The translations under genes were made by a program, and so were the position numbers. The notes under the pieces are model-generated. The model did no database searches. It was not told the DNA's origin and saw nothing but the letters and a program-made list of their open reading frames with translations. Positions 62,728 to 64,000 of a stretch of 64,000 nt of DNA are shown here, piece after piece. The stretch's first letter is position 1; each line of letters starts with the position of its first letter. Origin of the DNA: Acidobacteriota bacterium (GTDB taxonomy: Bacteria; Acidobacteriota; Thermoanaerobaculia; Multivoradales; J023); contig JAJCXO010000238.1 of NCBI GenBank assembly GCA_029263395.1, positions 1 through 64,000 of the forward strand, given 5' to 3'.

Positions 62728-64000
62728 TCAATTCCACGCGGAGGTGTCGCCTGATTCGAAGTTATCCTGGAAGATAGTTCCACCACCGAGGCTGCCGTCG
62801 GCATTGAGATTTTGCGCTAGGACGTCACGGGAGCCAGAATCGCCGTCGGACCAACCGAAAATGGCGAAACCACTTGTGCTTTCGGTCGTCGCCAGGCGAG
62901 AGGTGCCGGTGGCAGAAGAGGCGAGATCGACGATAGCCGGGGACCAGACGGAGGCACCGGTGCCGTCGAGGCGGGTAGCGCGAATCGGTTGGTTACCGAA
63001 CCCGATGGTCTCAGCCCAGGCCACGACCGCGCCGTCATTCCACGGTAGAGCTCGAACTTGGCCAATCTCTTCTGCGCCCAGGGGGATCACTTCCTGACCG
63101 TTGTCACTCCATTGGCGCACGCCGCTGGCATCGAGCTTTTGGCCATAGAGGCCGAACTGGCTCTGGGCGCCATTGAGCTCGGTCCAGAAGAGAAACATCT
63201 CCTCAGCAACCGGGCTCCAAGCGACGGAGGGGCTGACTCGTAGCCGGCTGCCGTCGGTTGAGGTCGGTACGCCGTTGTGGGCAAACGCCTCGGTGCCATT
63301 GGCTAGGATGCGTTGGGCGCGGCATTGCAGGCTGGGGCTGCTGGTGTACCAGGCAAAAACAGCACCACCGCTGCCGTCGTCGAGAAAGGACGGGAAGTTG
63401 CCGAATTGGAGTGAGCCGGAGGCGTCGTCGTAGACCTGGACGTGTGCGGTGCCCCATAAGCTGGCGCCGTCGGCCGAAGCCAGTTTCTGGGCCCATAGGT
63501 GGCGTGGCCCAGCACCACCGCTGGATTGGACCCATGCCAGGACCACGTTGCCAGCATCGGATGCTTGGAGATCGCTGAAGGCGAAGCTACCACTGGCTGG
63601 AGCCAGCACCACCGCTGCGCCCCAAAACGCGGCGCCACTGGGATTGAGCTTGTGAGCGACAACGTTGACGTCTTGCGTCCAGGCGACCACAACGTTGCCG
63701 TCGCTGGTGCCAGCGATTTTGGGAGCTGCCACGAAGTCAGCAGTGTTGGTGACGTCGATTCCACCCGCACCCCAAAGCAGAGTGCCGTCGGGGGCAACCC
63801 TGGCCGCCGCAATCTGGACATTGACGCCGGTATCACTACGAAACGCCAACAGGGCGTTGCCCGCGGTGTCGACGGCGAGGCCGTAGTCCTGGGTTGAGCT
63901 AAAGCCTCGGTCTGCCACCAGCACGCCGTTGTGTGCCCATTGCTCGTTGCCGGCGGCATCGAGACGTTGGAGATACAGGTCGTAACCGCTAGCGGCGTTG
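62728..64000 (-). CDS. C-terminal part of a secreted repeat (beta-propeller-like) protein
   Basis: The frame is open to the window edge, so the start is missing; 423 residues are visible. They consist of repeats of about 50-60 residues with recurring features such as LYLQRLDAAGNEQWAHNG, GNVVVAWTQD, AVFAWYTSS and GLYGQKLDASGVRQWSDNG, typical of beta-propeller-like surface proteins. The end reads DNFESGDTSAWN, matching a short C-terminal motif (FESGDTSAW) common in secreted proteins of some environmental bacteria and perhaps a sorting or processing tag. Function is unknown. Confidence 0.8.
   Translation of the reverse strand, partial: NAASGYDLYLQRLDAAGNEQWAHNGVLVADRGFSSTQDYGLAVDTAGNALLAFRSDTGVNVQIAAARVAPDGTLLWGAGGIDVTNTADFVAAPKIAGTSDGNVVVAWTQDVNVVAHKLNPSGAAFWGAAVVLAPASGSFAFSDLQASDAGNVVLAWVQSSGGAGPRHLWAQKLASADGASLWGTAHVQVYDDASGSLQFGNFPSFLDDGSGGAVFAWYTSSPSLQCRAQRILANGTEAFAHNGVPTSTDGSRLRVSPSVAWSPVAEEMFLFWTELNGAQSQFGLYGQKLDASGVRQWSDNGQEVIPLGAEEIGQVRALPWNDGAVVAWAETIGFGNQPIRATRLDGTGASVWSPAIVDLASSATGTSRLATTESTSGFAIFGWSDGDSGSRDVLAQNLNADGSLGGGTIFQDNFESGDTSAWN

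Noticed and set aside
1-64000. Search for MbtH-like protein, phosphopantetheinyl transferase, tRNA, rRNA, CRISPR and transposase.
   Set aside because: None found by reading the translated frames and looking for repeats. An MbtH protein, if needed, must be encoded elsewhere.

Overview
The window is dominated by a five-gene nonribosomal peptide synthetase (NRPS) locus (about 759-38356, + strand). Genes for export, regulation and possible tailoring or turnover follow (38343-49629), and then ordinary chromosomal genes. No taxonomic marker is present. Three things suggest Acidobacteriota or a relative: a full-length orphan 'ADOP'-type FtsX permease, a BlaI/M56 pair whose sensor carries HEAT repeats, and a secreted protein ending in an FESGDTSAW-type tail. 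This is inference from gene style, not proof. Base composition looks GC-rich, with a few AT-richer islands (43680-43745; the DinB gene at 56291-56761).

NRPS region. Reading A-domain pocket residues by hand against GrsA numbering, the assembly line is: FAAL-ACP | C-A(Leu-like)-T | C-A(unassigned hydrophobic pocket)-T | C + TauD/SyrP-type hydroxylase || I-A(Asp)-T | C-A(basic, Dab-like)-T | C-A(Gln)-T | C-A(basic, Dab-like)-T || C-A(Asn)-T | C-A(Asp)-T | C || stand-alone TauD/SyrP hydroxylase || I-A(Asp)-T-TE. 'I' marks a condensation-like domain whose HHxxxDG motif is destroyed. Twice, a module is split between proteins as C / hydroxylase / I-A(Asp)-T, which matches the architecture known for beta-hydroxyaspartate formation. 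The predicted product is an N-acylated nonapeptide of the form acyl-Leu-X-(bOH-Asp)-Dab-Gln-Dab-Asn-Asp-(bOH-Asp), released or cyclised by the terminal thioesterase.

Export and control. A 1443-residue protein joins a SyrD/PvdE-like cyclic-peptide ABC exporter to an M28 metallopeptidase and a polytopic membrane tail. It could couple export to periplasmic processing of the lipopeptide. It is divergent from a BlaI-type repressor/M56 protease pair, across a 525-bp intergenic region. A Fes/IroE-like esterase follows on the same strand. An orphan FtsX permease overlaps the NRPS 3' end in convergent orientation.

Right part. An Lrp/AsnC regulator is divergent from a cystathionine gamma-synthase/methionine gamma-lyase family enzyme, which leads into methionine salvage genes mtnB-mtnD-mtnC. 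These converge through a perfect 12-bp hairpin on an RhlE-like DEAD-box helicase with a repetitive Gly/Arg/Pro/Ala tail. Then come a YHS-like remnant, a DinB gene of different codon flavour followed by an attC-like half site, a TIR-DinB fusion, an S12 serine hydrolase, a CPA2 antiporter with RCK domains, and the C-terminal part of a secreted repeat protein cut by the window end. No rRNA, tRNA, CRISPR array, transposase, MbtH-like gene or phosphopantetheinyl transferase was seen.
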